Positions 10,901 through 23,545 are shown, counted from the stretch's first letter. The stretch is DNA of 64,000 nt from Mauremys mutica (GCF_020497125.1 NC_059087.1:20245925-20309924), one strand, 5' to 3'. Notes: generated from the sequence alone by a model not told the origin. A program made the numbers and translations.

Positions 10901-13900
10901 TCAATCTGTGACAGTTCCTCAGATTTGTCACCTACAAAAGCCAGCTCAGGTTTGGGAATCTCCCTAACATCCTCAGCCGTGAAGACTGAAGCGAAGAATC
11001 CATTTAGTTTCTCCGCAATGACTTTATCATCTTTAAGCGCTCCTTTTGAATTTTGATCAATAGATGCAATATAAAACTAACACATAATATGCTGTGAGGA
11101 AGATGATTTGTAAGTGGATATTTAGTTCAAAGTTGGCTAATAAGCCAGAGCTCTCCGAAGGAGAAGGGAAAAGTCACAGGTTGTAGTCAAAGCTTTTGTC
11201 TTGACTAATTTGCTCTTGCTTCATTTGTAACTTCTCCTCAAGGACCCAGAGCTATAGGAAGCTGGGCACCATCAGCTCCCACTGAAGTTGACATGACTTG
11301 GGAGCATTTAGCCCCTTGCAGGATTAGCTCCAGATGAGAGTAAGAACCATCTTTTTAGGCAGAGAGTACACAGCTGCCCTCAGCCTTGAAGGCACAGGCT
11401 CTGTGCTGTCTCCCAGTGAAAGGAAGATTTTAAAAAATAGTAAATAGTTAAGTGGTTATTCTTGTTAAACTCCTGCCTAAGATCATTCTGTTCACACTTT
11501 CATCACCTTGATACATAAGCAAACAAGAAAAAATTACGTAGTGAGCTACAAGGGGGAGCTAAGTTTGGATTTCGGGACAGCTGAATTACTTGTATAGGGA
11601 AACCCACATAATCATTGCCTAGATCTAGTCAGGGCTCACTTTCAGAAACAACAAATTGATTTAATCTTTGGTTTATAGCCAGTTTAAAAAGACCCTGATG
11701 AAAGGATGTGAAACAGCTTCCCCAAAATGAACTGGGGTTCCCGAGTAGTGAAGAGCTCTTTTGAGCTCTAGATCTTCCATATTCGCACCAGAAAACCTAA
11801 CTTAACAGCAGGGAGAACACAAGGCTTTCCAAGACAGAGAAGGAGATGACCTTGTACAGTTTTTAATAGCATTTGACGGATAGACTTTGGCCCAGTTATT
11901 GCTTTTTTTCTGATCCTCATTTTCCTTTTGTTCAGTTCAGCGAGAGGTGATTCCTGCCATTTTGGAGAGTGCGTCCAGTGGCTTTTTGGTAGGCAGGGGA
12001 GGATACCAGCCCAGCGATATCTGTGTCTCGGCCCCTACAGGCAGTGGTAAAACACTGTCTTTCGTCATCCCTGTGGTACAGGTGAGTTCAGCCAAGGTGT
12101 ATAGTTGTAACAGAGAGGGCCACAGTTGCCTTTGTTTCTCAGCAGGGCTGTAAAATGGAAGCCTCTTGAGGTAGGTAAGAAAGCCGGGAAGAAACACCAA
12201 CAAAAGCACTGAGGCTTAGAACTTCAGAGTTGCCTAGATACAATTCCTATTGACTTCAGTGCCCCATCCAGCTTCTGTGGCCAAAGAACATAATGTGAGG
12301 GGTTGAGGAAGATAGCAGGGAATAAATGAATTAGTAAGTGTTGGGACATTACTAGAATGCCGCCCACTTGCCCAGACTGTGCACAGAGACCCTACTAGCT
12401 TTCAAGTGCTCATTTCGGCCTTTGTTTTGGCAGGCTCTGTTAAAACGAGTGGTATGTCAGGTGCGAGCTCTGGCAGTTTTGCCCACCAAAGAACTGGCAC
12501 AGCAGGTAAGAGACTTTTTTTCCTCCCTTTTTCTGAGCTGAATTTAAGTCAAGTGAAAGGCTGGTGCTTTAAACCCACTGCCTGAACACACATGATTTCT
12601 ACCATGTGAAGTAGGTTGAAGACTAACTGGGTTTGATGCTGGCTAACATAACAGAAAGCATTGTCATAAACAACTGTCAAAGTAGCTAACACATCGCATC
12701 TCCCCTCTGCAGGTGAGTAAAGTATTCAACATCTACACTGATGGGACGGGTCTGAAGGTTGTTTTGGTTACTGGGCAGAAATCTTTCGGGAAGGAGCAGG
12801 AGACTCTTGTCCAGAGAACGTAGGTTAAATATTTTTTTTTGGATAATGTTTTACAGCTCAGATGTCTCAACCCCTTATCTCAGTGCTAGAGAGGTTGAAG
12901 CGTAGGCTATTGCATCACATGTTAGGTTGCATCACATGTTAGTTTTTCTGAACAATAGTTTCATATACTAGATATTGTTTAAAATCTCTGCTTGCCAGAA
13001 TGCTAGGAGCAGCATTTTATGGTAGTAGCTACAATTACTAAAGTTTTGTTAGCTTTAGTAGGATAGAAACACATTACCTGTGACTTAGAGTACAAACTGC
13101 TACTTACGCAATAGAGTCTGTCCTTGGGATCAGCAGCCCACTCGGGGGCGGGGGAAGAAGTGGCTTTGTCTGTCAGTTGCACCTTCAGAAATCAAATTGA
13201 TCATGAAATTGGAAGGATGCAGGATGTCCCTCCTTACTGGGATCCTTAGCACTTAGTGCTTTCTGCTCTTGTCTGGTGTTATAAGATCTGTCTCTTTCCA
13301 GAGCTGATGGATTTTTTTTTTAACTACTGCCCCAGGAAACTCTCTTGTTAAATTATAAAATAAAATAAATTAGTGGAGAGATCCTATCTCCTAGAACTGG
13401 AAGGGACCTTGAAAGGTCATCAAATCCAGCTCCCTGACTCCACTAGCAGGACCAAGTACTGATTTTTGCCCCAGATCCCTAAGTGGCTCCCTCAAGGATT
13501 GAACTCTCAATCCTGGGTTTAGCAGGCCAATGCTCAAACCACTGAGCTATGCCCCACTGTGGCTACTTTGTAGGTTTGCTGTTTATTCAGTTTGGGTTTC
13601 AGTTCTGTCCTCTTATTTTATCTTTGCAGTTAGGTTCTCAACACAGACATAACTGCTTCTAAGAGAACCCAGGATTGGGGCAATGGTGGTGGCCTGCATC
13701 CCACATTATAACACTGGCTAAAAAAGGGTTACATGCCAGATAATTTCCAATTATTTAGCCGTGAAGCATTCGCCAAATCTGTCTGAAATGAGCTAGTTCT
13801 CCATCTCAGCTCTCCAGAGCAAAGCATGTCCTCGAGTATCCTACATACACATTCTTTAATGTAAATGGTATATTTGATGATTTATTCCTCAATTAAGTGA

Positions 13901-16900
13901 AGTGAGAAAGGGAAGAAAAGCAAACCAGGTACTTGTTGGTCACGGGAACGTGTTACATTGATCTCACTATACTGTGCACAGCAGGAAGCAGCTTGGTGAC
14001 AGGACATTTGTCTTTTCAGAGTGATGGGTTACTGCAGTCTGGCTGATATCATTGTGGCCACACCTGGACGACTTGTGGATCATATTGACCAGACTCCAGG
14101 GTTTAGCCTGAGACAACTTCGCTTTCTGGTGAGTTAAAACAATCAGATCTACTGAGCTGACTATCACAAGGCTTTTTGTGTCTGTAATTCCTACTCTACA
14201 TCTTTTTGTACTCCTGGTGCATATACACATCTGTGTATAGGAACTGCCATGCCATTCAGATTATTGGTCCATCTAATCCTAGTATCTGCCTCCAGAAAAG
14301 GCATTTTATGTAAACACCTGGAGGGGAAAAATCTACAAAAATAAAACTTAACGGGTCAAACTTCAGCAATCAAAACCAAGATTTCATCATAAATTATCAA
14401 ATTTATAATAACTCACCGGTATATCGGAGTATGCACTGGGGCCACATTTGTTTGGTGCCTTATTTATTCATGGTGTTGAAGATCTGATTTCCCTTATGTC
14501 ATTTAAAGCCATGTGGTGTTTATTAGCCAATGGATTTAAGTGAAACCAAATCTATTTATCATAGGGGACTAAAGGTCGCCCTTCGGTTTGGCCACTGAAT
14601 ACTGTAAGACAAGATTGAATCTTTTTCTAAAAGATATGATCTAAGAATTATTTTGGAGGAGGTCAGACTAGATTATCACAATGGTCCCTTCTGGCCTTGG
14701 AATCTATCGATCAGGTATTTAGATGCCTATGCAAAGACACAAAAGTAGGATTCAGCTCCCATATTAAAACTCTGCTCTTTTTTTTTTTTTAAAGCTAGAT
14801 AGTTTGGCTGATTAAAAATGTGTGCATATACACAAGGAGTGTGTGTGTGTGTGCGTGTGCATGTGCATGTGCACACTCCCTTCTATCATTTGTTTATCCC
14901 AAGCAGAAATGTCTTCTGCCTGTTATAAAGAGTGGAGTTTAATGTAAGTAGGAGAGAAGCTGCAGCACCAAAAAGACCCTAACAACAAGGGCTATTTCTG
15001 TCTGAGTACAGATTATAGATGAAGCTGACCGTATGATAGATGACATGCACCAGAACTGGCTGCATCAAGTGGTAAAAGCAGTGTTCCAAGCCGAAGACGA
15101 CTCTGGCACCAACATGTTTTTCCAGAGGACAGAACCGGGACCTGTAACGGCAGCCAGGTAACTTGGAAAATGCACTCTGCTGAATCAGTACTACAGAGGA
15201 GGATTCCAGGTTACCCCTCTATTCAGTGCTGGTGTTTTATTGTCCGCTCCATTTGGATGTTGATTGTTGTGTACACTCCAATACTCATTCGGTTAGAAAA
15301 CATACCGCTAATCAAGTCTGCTGTTTTTCAGTGGCTTGAAAATGCAGATGGCAAAGAGCTGATGCTAGGAATTGACCCATGCTTTTTAAAGTAAACTTTA
15401 CCATCTCGATCAATTAATCCTTTCTCCAGCTAGATTAGGGTGGCATTAAAGAAAGCAAAAATGCGCAAAACTTTGAGGACCAATCGCTATGTTTTTATAG
15501 CTGACTGAGTTGCACCAGAACTATCACAGCTCCCCTATAAAGAGATTGGCAGAATGTTTGCTGGACCACCCCTGAGCTATTTGTCTGTAGTTGCTGTTTC
15601 AGTGTAGCACCATAGACATACATAGCCTTTCACACAATAATACAGGCAGGTTACCTGCCCAGAACAGGGTTAAGACAGAATAACAGGCGGAGAAAACTGA
15701 AGGAGGGGTTGGGGTTAAGACCAAGGTGAAAACACGAAGATTGCCTGGTCACCTGGGAAGCTGGTGCATTCACTGGGGGAAGGAGGGCTGGGGCTTACAG
15801 GTGGGTTTTTTTTGTTTTTTTTTTAGTTGATATTAACTGCTTTGAACTAATTAGAGCACTAGTCATATAAGCAAGCTTAAAGGGGCAGGGGGTTGCAAAG
15901 TGACTTGCAGAAAGTGGATTGGGTCAGGAAGAGAGTTCCAGGAAGAGTTAATGAATTCTCAGATTTTTCAGATGATGATAGAGGGGAGGAGTAAAATGTG
16001 ACATTCCTCCCGTCTGCCCTAATGCTCAATGCCTGCATGCTATCTGTCTCAGCACCTGCTGTCCCCAGATACCACTACAGAAGTTGCTGTTCTCAGCCAC
16101 GCTGACTCGGAACCCAGAGAAACTGCAGCAGCTGGGCTTGTACCAGCCTCGCCTCTTCACATCTGTCTACTCTGAGAAACGAGCTGTCACAGCTGGGACA
16201 GAAACGGGACAGGATGCTGAAAAGAAATACATTCTCCCTGAGGGACTTTCGGTAAGAAGGTGATTTATCCTCTTGCAGCCATGGCAGGTATCTTGCTGTG
16301 CAGCTTTCCAAGAGGGAAGGAGCTTGAATAGGTTACATCTGAAGAACACATCAGACTCAAAGCAGCTTGATCTGCTTCTGAAAATGTGGTTACATTTTTC
16401 CCTTAATTTTAATCCCATGAATAAAAGCAAGACTGCCTGGGGAAGAAATGCATTACTGAGGATCAGGAGGAGAAATGGTTAAGGGAACAGATAGGTCCTA
16501 CTTGTGTAGCGCTACATATGCATACCTATTGATGGATTTCCACCTGTCCATCTCAGAACAGGGCATTTTTACACAGATACTCCTTTAAAAGAGGATGAGA
16601 AACACCATCACTAAGGAGTGTGATAATAAGAAAAGAGTAATACATAGCACTTATATCACACTTTCCAGGTGTAGAGCACAAGTATGTAGCAAAGACAAGT
16701 ATGCCTCAGTATCTTCTTTTAGAGATTGGGAAATTGAGGCACAGTGTTATTTTGCCTGACAGTGCACCGTGCATCAGTGTCAGAGACCAGAGTAGAACAC
16801 AGGTCTCCTGCCTCAGTCCCGTGTTGTCTCCACTTAGACCATGTTACCTTCCCTGCATGACTTGTCCCAAAGAAGATGGCACTGTGGGATCAGATATCTG

Positions 16901-19900
16901 TAATAGTGAATGGGTTTGTAAGTAAGAAAGAAGCTCAGATAAGTAGGTTTGGGGGAAGAGTCCATGCGAAGAGCAACATTTTTAAAATTTACTGTTTCTT
17001 TTCTGTCCCCCGCAGCAATATTATGTACCCTGTAACCTGAATTCCAAACCTTTGTTCCTCTTATATTTCATGCTGAGAATGAAATTCACCCGGGTGCTCT
17101 GTTTTACCAACTCCAAGCAGACTTCCCACAGGTGAGTTCATTAATGGGGTACTGACTGTGTACCTGTAGACATCAATTGGGTACATTCATGACTCTGTTT
17201 TATCTTCCCCACCCCCTTCCAAATAGATTGTTCTTACTGATTCAAGCCTTTGGTGGAGTGAATGTAGCTGAGTTCTCTTCCTGGTTGACTCCAAGTGAGA
17301 GACAGAGGACCCTGAAGGAGTTTGAACAGGGGAAGATACAACTGTGAGTGTCTCAGATGTGTGTGTGTGTTCGGGGTTTTTTGGTGGGTTGGTTTTTTTT
17401 GGTACTAACCCAGGCTACTTCCAGTGTAGAGAGAATAGTAGAAACATGTATGTAATAAAACAAACTCATCTGCAAAACCGAGCTTACAAAATCCAACTTG
17501 TGAACTGAGTGGGAGGTTTAGGCTATGTACACACTACAGCATACTTTGGTATAAGTTATGTCGCTCAGGGATATGAATAAGCACTCTCCCTGAGCAACGT
17601 AAGTTACATTGACATAAGCATCGATTTAGACAGCGCTACGTTGGCGGGAGAGCTTCTCCCACTGACATAGCTACCGCCGCTCGTGGGAGCTGGAGTAATT
17701 AAGTCGATGGAAAAGCCACCTCCATCAGCTTAAAGTATCTGCACTAGGAGCATTACAGCGATGCAGCTGCACTGCTGTAAGCTCTGTAGTGTAGCCATAG
17801 CCTGAGACTCACATTTTCTGAATGTGCAGATGCTGGTGCATTTGTGTGTGCATTTACTGCAATTTTTTGTACAGTTGAGCTACTTGTGTGTGCAAATGGC
17901 CACTTAGAATCTAGCTGCTAAGTTGCATGGGCATTTGTCATGTGCAATGGCAGTAAATGCACAAAGCACACGTGTAATTCTGAAAATCTGAGCCTTTCTG
18001 CAGATCAGGTTTTTATTGACACATAATAAAAAATGGATGCTGCTTTACTACAGGGGCTATTATGAATAGAAGTAACGTAATCTAGCAGCAAGAACCTGCT
18101 AGACTGACTGTCTAGATCAGGGGCAGGCAACCTATGGCACGGGTGCCGAAGGCAGCACGCGAGCTGATTTTCAGTGGCACACTCACTGCCCAGGTCCTGG
18201 CCACCAGTCCGGAGGGGCTCTGCATTTTAATTTAATTTTAAATGAAGCTTGTTAAACATTCTGAAACCTTATTTACTTTACATACAACAATAGTTTAGTT
18301 ATATATTATAGACTTACAGAAAGAGACCTTCTAAAAAGGTTTAAAATGTATTACCGGCGCGCAAAACCTTAAATTAAACTGAATAAACTTCTGAAAGGTT
18401 GCTGACCCCTGGTCTAGATTTTTGTTCCCAGCTCTGTCACTGATTTGCTGTGACCTGAGGTATATTGCTTAATCTTGTGCTTCAGTTTCTTTAATGCTGA
18501 TAGGGGCATTGAGTACTCATTGCCTGACAAGTGTTCTTGAGAACCTTTCATGAAAGGGTAAACATATTAAAATACATATTTTTTTTTAATACAAACTTCT
18601 CTTTGCAGTGGCTGTTCAGCTGTCCTGTTTTGAATGCTTTGAGCATGAATGCTTGGATGCATTTTCAATATGGTTTGTGGGCATTTAGCTCCCAATTACT
18701 TTGATAAGAGTCACCTGGCTAAAAATTCCACATATAGTGCTTCTAATATCCTCTGTGTCTACCAAACCTGGAAACTCCAGTGGTGTCATTGTTTATGTCA
18801 ATAGAAAAGAAACCTCCAGAAGTGCTTAATATATCACTGGAATGGATTTTTCCCTGCAGGTGTCTGATATGGCTGGTATAGCTAATAAATCTGTGGTGTG
18901 ATTCGTGGTGCTATCTTATGCTCCAAAGACCCAGCCCTCTGTATTGTCTAGCTAGCTTGATGAGGGAGATTAGTAATATACTGAGAGCTGCTCCATATCC
19001 AGTTATCAGAATTTGTAGTGTCACTGGGCAATTGCTTTATGCCATGCAACAGACCTGAAAATGAACACTATTAGTTTCTTTTCTTTAAAACATAAAACAG
19101 GTTAATCAGCACAGATGCCACTGCTCGAGGGATTGACGTTAAAGGAGTGAAGTGTGTGATAAACTATGATGCCCCTCAGTTCATCAGGACTTATATTCAC
19201 CGGTGAGTGGATGAAGAATACAAGGAAGAGACGTGAATTCGGATTATAACGTCTCTCTTTTGGATATGGCTTTTTAGACGTTTAAGCATTCTTCGTGTAC
19301 ACAAAAAAAGTATGTGGTGTGAAAAGTTTTTAATTCCATTGCAATAGAGTTGTTCGTTCAATATGAAAGCAGTTGTTCAATCAAAATTAAGCCTTTGGCC
19401 TTGTGTCACTACAATGACTCTATTCTAAATTAGGGCTGCTTTCTACTATGCCAGGCCTAATTTATAGGAAATGTGGGTATTGCCCTGGATGGTCCCAAAC
19501 ACTGTTGGCCTGATTTTCAGAAGTGCTGAGGGCCCCAACTTCAGTTGAAATCAATGAGGACTGTAGGGTCAGCACTTCTGAAGATCAAGCCCTGAAATGT
19601 TAATCTTTTGTGTTTATGTACAGGAGGCCTACTTATACTGATGGTACTTGTAGAAATAATCTGAATAGTCCTCTTCAGGTTTCAAGAACTCCTGTTGGGG
19701 CAAGGTGGGAAGGAATGTGCTGCAGCTGAGGGGGGAACAGAGGGACAGTTAAACCAACATTGAGGTTGGCCTCCTTTATCTGATTTCAGAGTTGGAAGAA
19801 CAGCTCGAGCTGGCAAGGTGGGATTAGCATTCACCATGCTCCTGAAAGTGCAGGTGAGTCATAGTCCTGGCAGCAATTCTGAAGTGAAGCACAGCAGAGT

Positions 19901-21312
19901 GGTGAGGAGGAGTGGGGTTAATGTAATTTTCCTCCATCCATTCACGTGCAGTCCAGTTCTGTGTACAAGTGCTTTCCCTTCAGTGGTATCTGTACAGCAC
20001 ATTTTTCATAGAGACTACTTAATTACTCTTCACTGGTTGTGAAGATGTCCTGGTTTGGCTGTATTGAGTATGAATTCTTAGTTATGCCGCCTCATCGCAT
20101 GAAGGGAGGTAGCCACACCGCCCCTCTTCACACACCGATGAAAGCAGTATGCCTGAGCTTCCACAACCAGTGCTGAAAATGAACCCTTGGTTTCCTGCCA
20201 ACCTAGGAACTCTGTTGCATTCCAGGCCTCGTGTGTGAGTTCTTCAGGAGTTTGCAAACCCAGTTTTTAAGCATAAAAGTTAGGTCTACTCAAAATTGAG
20301 CTTATATTTGGTAGTGAATGTTATTCACTAGTAATTTCCAAACTAGATGGAGCCTTCCAGACTCGCTCACTTCCCAGGCTCATGGTCTCCTCCCCTTAAT
20401 TTTCTGTATCTGTTTGCGGTGCAGGAGTGGAAGTTTTTGCAGATGCTGAGGGATGCTGGTAGCCCAGATCTGGAGAAGCAGCTGGTGAAGAGCGAGTATT
20501 TAAAGCCATTGTTGCAGCAATATGAGGAAGCACTGTCCAAGCTCCAGAAAACTGTCAAGGTAACAGCAACAGTGAAGAGCTGCAGTATAAAATTCAGCTG
20601 CACAAAAAGCTCATTGTAACCTGCTGCAGACTTGCACATCAATTAGTGTTCAGTGTCTTTTCTCTTAACCATGGAGATCTATTGAGATGCTTGAGTCAGT
20701 AGAGAACAGAGGGGCCCTGTGTTGAAAGTACAGTAGACACTACGTATTTTACTGCCTTTCTGCAGATCTGCTGATTTCCTCTAGTGTGCTGGGGATTTGA
20801 GGGCTGGGAAGACGAAGATAGAGTAACTATTCAGAGGCTGAACCTTCTGCCAGATCAGAATTTGAGAGACAATTCCCCCAACTTGCAAATTGCATAGCTA
20901 TGTTTTGAACATTTAAGAAAAAGGAGTTCCATTTGCTGACCCTCCATTAGCAAAGAGTGCTTTCATCCGTAAACAGAACATCGGTGTCCTTACCAGCTAA
21001 GCGTAAGAGCAGTCACACATGGTAACTGATCTGGGGGGAAGCTCCTGCTCTAGTACTTTGTAGAGAATCCTAAAGCTAAAGTCAAGAGATTGGTGACCTG
21101 TCCCTGCAAAATAGATGGCTTTGGCGTCCAGCTTCTGGACTTTAGTAGTGCTGGGGAAGTGGGAGAGAAGAGAAAGAGAATTTGTCAGATTCTGCTGCAC
21201 TGCTGCCTGATACAGTTTGTGCACATCTGTGTGACCCTGTGACTGAGGCTCTGTGTATCTGCAGTCACCTTCTTTGTCTTAACAGGATGAGCGAGCACAG
21301 AAACGAGCATGA
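4973..21312 (+). CDS. DDX51: DEAD-box RNA helicase DDX51 (yeast Dbp6 orthologue), complete
   Basis: DDX51 is a nucleolar ATP-dependent RNA helicase needed for 60S subunit maturation. Sixteen coding exons join in frame to 2,202 nt (733 aa): 4973-4995, 6099-6526, 6882-7141, 7805-7955, 11936-12081, 12434-12505, 12713-12819, 14020-14128, 15012-15157, 16053-16251, 17016-17131, 17227-17343, 19101-19202, 19790-19853, 20425-20559, 21286-21312 (TGA). The start MALFRIN follows 'accATGg' and matches the vertebrate MALF start. Residues 8 to about 235 form a Lys/Glu-rich, low-complexity tail. The helicase core carries motif I APTGSGKT (320-327), Ia PTKELAQQ (353-360), Ib TPGR (410-413), II DEAD (435-438), III SAT (495-497), [11 protein letters not shown] (628-637) and VI HRVGRTAR (658-665). 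No stop or frameshift was found. Introns hold hAT-like elements, an antisense CR1 and a SINE. The end KRA is close to the human C terminus. Confidence 0.96.
5536..5944 (+). mobile_element. Non-autonomous hAT-like element in DDX51 intron 1
   Basis: 409 bp with inverted ends 'cagtgcttcttaacc' and 'ggttgagagccactg', flanked by near-identical 8-bp duplications gactagag (5528-5535) and gactagat (5945-5952). The same family is present, inverted and more eroded, at 2044-2432. There is no transposase; 8-bp duplications and CAG...CTG ends are typical of hAT. Confidence 0.85.
8308..8704 (+). mobile_element. hAT-like element ('ggccaacct' ends) in DDX51 intron 4
   Basis: Inverted ends 'cagggtggccaacctg' and 'caggttggccacccctg' bound a 397-bp element rich in 'gagccacat' motifs. 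Flanks atgtataa (8300-8307) and gtgtatat (8705-8712) agree at six internal bases, consistent with an aged 8-bp duplication. It has no coding capacity. Confidence 0.78.
9181..11062 (-). mobile_element. 5'-truncated CR1 LINE with long open RT frame, antisense in DDX51 intron 4
   Basis: Read on the minus strand this is the 3' part of a CR1 retrotransposon. The frame is open from about 11058 to the stop at 9385. It covers the reverse transcriptase and the CR1 C terminus. Markers are [10 protein letters not shown] near the N-terminal side, [26 protein letters not shown] and the catalytic FADD box (the CR1 form of YXDD). The 3' end carries tandem TTATGTTC units (complement seen at 9183-9203), the usual CR1 tail. 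The endonuclease domain and 5' end are missing, so this copy cannot be autonomous. The lack of stops over more than 1.6 kb suggests a fairly young insertion. Confidence 0.93.
13381..13556 (-). repeat. tRNA-derived SINE with CR1-like tail
   Basis: On the minus strand a tRNA-like head has an A box (TAGCTCAGT, complement of 13541-13549) and a B box (GAGAGTTCAATCC, complement of 13496-13508). It runs into a tail reading 'tcaaggtcccttccagttct', close to the CR1 3' end. This layout is known from cryptodiran turtle SINEs. It is inserted in DDX51 intron 7. A second copy is at 22891-23068. Confidence 0.85.
14240..14300 (-). repeat. CR1 3'-end fragment
   Basis: 'attattggtccatctaatcc' followed by 'agtatctgcct' is the CR1 3'-end phrase (compare 9225-9250). 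It is a short, eroded piece in DDX51 intron 8. Confidence 0.55.
14555..14712 (+). repeat. CR1 3'-end fragment, sense
   Basis: 'ggaggaggtcagactagatt' then 'atcacaatggtcccttctgg' is the CR1 3' untranslated end, as at 55058-55100. A few hundred bases of a truncated copy in DDX51 intron 8. Confidence 0.7.
14839..14873 (+). repeat. (TG)n microsatellite
   Basis: An alternating TG/TGCA tract of about 35 bp in DDX51 intron 8, with a few C and A interruptions. Confidence 0.9.
16620..16870 (+). repeat. MIR/L2-like ancient repeat
   Basis: Carries the typical phrases 'gattgggaaattgaggcaca' and 'acacaggtctcctgcctcag' spaced as in MIR/CORE-SINE type repeats. Divergent, in DDX51 intron 10; borders are approximate. 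Confidence 0.55.
17521..17802 (+). mobile_element. Small Harbinger-like inverted-repeat element
   Basis: Ends 'ggctatgtacacactacagc' and, inverted, 'ggctatggctacactacaga' bound 282 bp in DDX51 intron 12. Flanks are TTA on the left and TGA on the right, which would fit an aged 3-bp duplication. Its interior ('gacatagctaccgccgctcg') resembles 38640-38850. No coding capacity; the superfamily is inference. Confidence 0.7.
18118..18411 (+). mobile_element. hAT non-autonomous element with exact 8-bp target duplication
   Basis: 294 bp with ends 'caggggcaggcaacct' and inverted 'caggggtcagcaacct'. The 8-bp sequence gtctagat occurs at 18110-18117 and again at 18412-18419, a perfect target duplication. 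Located in DDX51 intron 12. It has no transposase. Confidence 0.93.
19507..19591 (+). repeat. Short foldback repeat (MITE-like)
   Basis: An 85-bp hairpin-forming unit: 'ggcctgattttcagaagtgc' at the left end and its near-perfect complement 'gcacttctgaagatcaagcc' at the right. Located in DDX51 intron 13. Confidence 0.7.
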
Positions 21313-21841
21313 GAGGACTGGTGTGTATTTTCCATGGCACTGAAATCAAGCCAGGACTGATCACGTTTTTGCTGTTAATGGCAAGTGTCAGGGTAACAGT
21401 GCAGCTCCAGAGCTGATGGATTAGCTGCCCAACCTCCTAGTCCAAAGGGTAAATCGTCGCCTTGCCAACAGGCATTGTGGACCCCTGAGGGAACTGGCAA
21501 CAAAACTCAGATCTCAGCTTGAACAAATATTCTTTGAAGGGGAACACTGTCTCCTGTCCTATTGGTATACTGAAAACTGCCAACAGTAAATAGAACATCC
21601 TGCCTTTTTAGAATGTGCATCTGATGGAGCTTCCAGTTATCAATTTTGATGGGGCCAGGCCCCTCTTGGCTTTGCCTGTGGATCATTTCAGCAGGCAATT
21701 GTTCCTTCTCCTTTGCTGCAGACACACCATCTGTATCTGCAAAGTGCATCAAAAGCCATACCATGTATGTAGCAGAATGCTGCCATTTCAAGAACTGTTC
21801 CAGGCTGGGGGGGTGGAGAAAAAGGATGACTTAAATTTTTA

Positions 21842-21847
21842 AATAAA
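21842..21847 (+). terminator. Poly(A) signal of DDX51
   Basis: AATAAA 530 bp after the DDX51 stop, followed within 30 bp by a T/G-rich stretch ('tggttttgttttcttg'). It is the first clear canonical signal after the stop, so the 3' UTR probably ends near 21,865. Confidence 0.75.
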
Positions 21848-22065
21848 GAGTAACTTTCAAAAATATGGTTTTGTTTTCTTGTAAAGGATGGTTCTGAGTA
21901 GGTAAAGGAGTTTTTAGGGTGAACTAACCATTGTCCTGGGTCCCTCATACCAATCTTTATTCCCCCTTTATCAAGTCAGACCCATGGTCAGTTCCTGCTG
22001 GAAACACCAGCTGTGTTATCAGTCTAAATTACACCATTAATTATGCTAAAGTTTTACTATTTTAC

Positions 22066-22620
22066 TAGGGCTGTCAACTGCAGTTAACTCATGTGATTAA
22101 CTCAAAAATTAATCCTGATTAATTTAATTGCACCATTAAACAACAGAATATTTAAATTTATTAAATATTTTTGGATGATTTTTCTACATTTTCAAATATA
22201 TTGATTTCAGTTACAACACAATAGAAAGTGTACAGTGCTCACTTTATTTTTATTACAAATATTTGCACTGTAAAAAAACAAAACACACAGTATTTTTCAA
22301 TTCACCTAATACAAGTACTGTAGTGCAATCTCTTTATCATGAAAGCTGAACTTACACATGTAGAATTATGTACAAAAAAATAACTGCATTCAAAAATAAA
22401 ACAATGTAAAACTTTAGAGCCTACAAGTCCACTCAACCCTACTTCAGCCAATTGCTTAAACAAACAAGTTTGGTTACAATTTGCAGGAGATGATGCTACC
22501 TGCTTCTTGTTTACAATGTCACCTGAAAATAAGAACAGGAGTTTGCATGGCACTTTTGTAGCCAGTGTTGCAAGGTATTTACATGTCGGATATGCTAAAC
22601 ATTTGTATGCCCTTTCATGC
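22066..22620 (+). mobile_element. hAT-like AT-rich element, right end not found
   Basis: Starts with 'tagggctgtcaactgcagtt' followed by repeated 'attaactca/attaatcctgattaat', a layout I recognise from a common amniote hAT-type repeat. The sequence stays repeat-like to about 22,620, but I found no matching right terminal repeat. A fragment without coding capacity. Confidence 0.6.
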
Positions 22621-22890
22621 TATTTATGTTATAAAACCACTAGTAACATGAACACACACAGAGACCATTAATGTGGTTGCTGGCAAGGGCCTGGCTAGCT
22701 GCCAACCTTTTTTTAACACATTATTTCAGCTGCCCCATATTATGTTTAGAGTGGCAGAGGTGGGTATGATGCTTTGCAAACAATTAACAGTTCCTGCTCC
22801 TTGAGCTTGCTATTTAAGGTAGACACAGTACAACTGGGGATTTCAAAACTACCGTAAATGGTCATGTATCCTTTTGCTATATGGAGATAC

Positions 22891-23068
22891 ACCTATCTCA
22901 TAGAACTGGAAGGGAGCCTGGAAGGTCATCAAGTCCAGCCCCCTGCCTTCACTAGCAGGACCAACTACTGATTTTGCCCCAGATCCCTAAGTGGCCCCCT
23001 CAAAGATTGAACTCACAGCCCTGGGTTTAGCAGGCCAATGCTCATACCACTGAGCTATCTTCCCCTCC
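22891..23068 (-). repeat. tRNA-derived SINE with CR1-like tail, second copy
   Basis: Same family and orientation as 13381-13556: A-box complement in 'ccactgagctat' near 23047-23058, then 'gggtttagcaggccaatgct' and the CR1-like tail 'aactggaagggagcctggaa'. It lies between DDX51 and GST copy A. Confidence 0.85.
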
Positions 23069-23461
23069 ACCATTATTTAATGTTTGAATTTCTTTTAAAG
23101 TTAATATTTAACTAAGTTTGTGGAAGTAAAGTCAAGCATTGGTGGGATGGGAGAAGGCAGCCCGGGAAAGCTTCCAGAAAGAAGTGGGTCAGGGACGGCG
23201 GGGAGAGCTATGAAGGAGGCAAGTGAGGGATAGGGATAGGGCTTGGAGGGGGGCGGGGGTTTGAAGATGGGTGACTTGAATTGATGAAGGGGGGGCTAGT
23301 TTTATAGAAGGATGGGGGAATACAATACATTTTATAGTACCTGCATAATGCTAATCTTTCATCCTTCATGCTAATACCTCCCCTACCCCACCCCCAATCT
23401 CTGCACAGCAGCTGTTTCTATAACGCACCTCATAATATTGACTACTGAAGTCACATCCGAA

Positions 23462-23545
23462 GAAGTGAGCTTTAGCTCACGAAAGCTCATGCTAAAATAA
23501 ATTTGTTAGTCTTTAAGGTGCCACAAGTACTCCTGGTTTTTTTTT
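23462..23545 (+). repeat. Sauropsid interspersed repeat fragment ('cgaaagctcatgct')
   Basis: 'tagctcacgaaagctcatgc' and 'gtctttaaggtgccacaagt' with a T-rich end form a repeat widely seen in sauropsid genomes. I cannot assign the family name with certainty (SINE-like or Penelope-like end). Confidence 0.6.
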
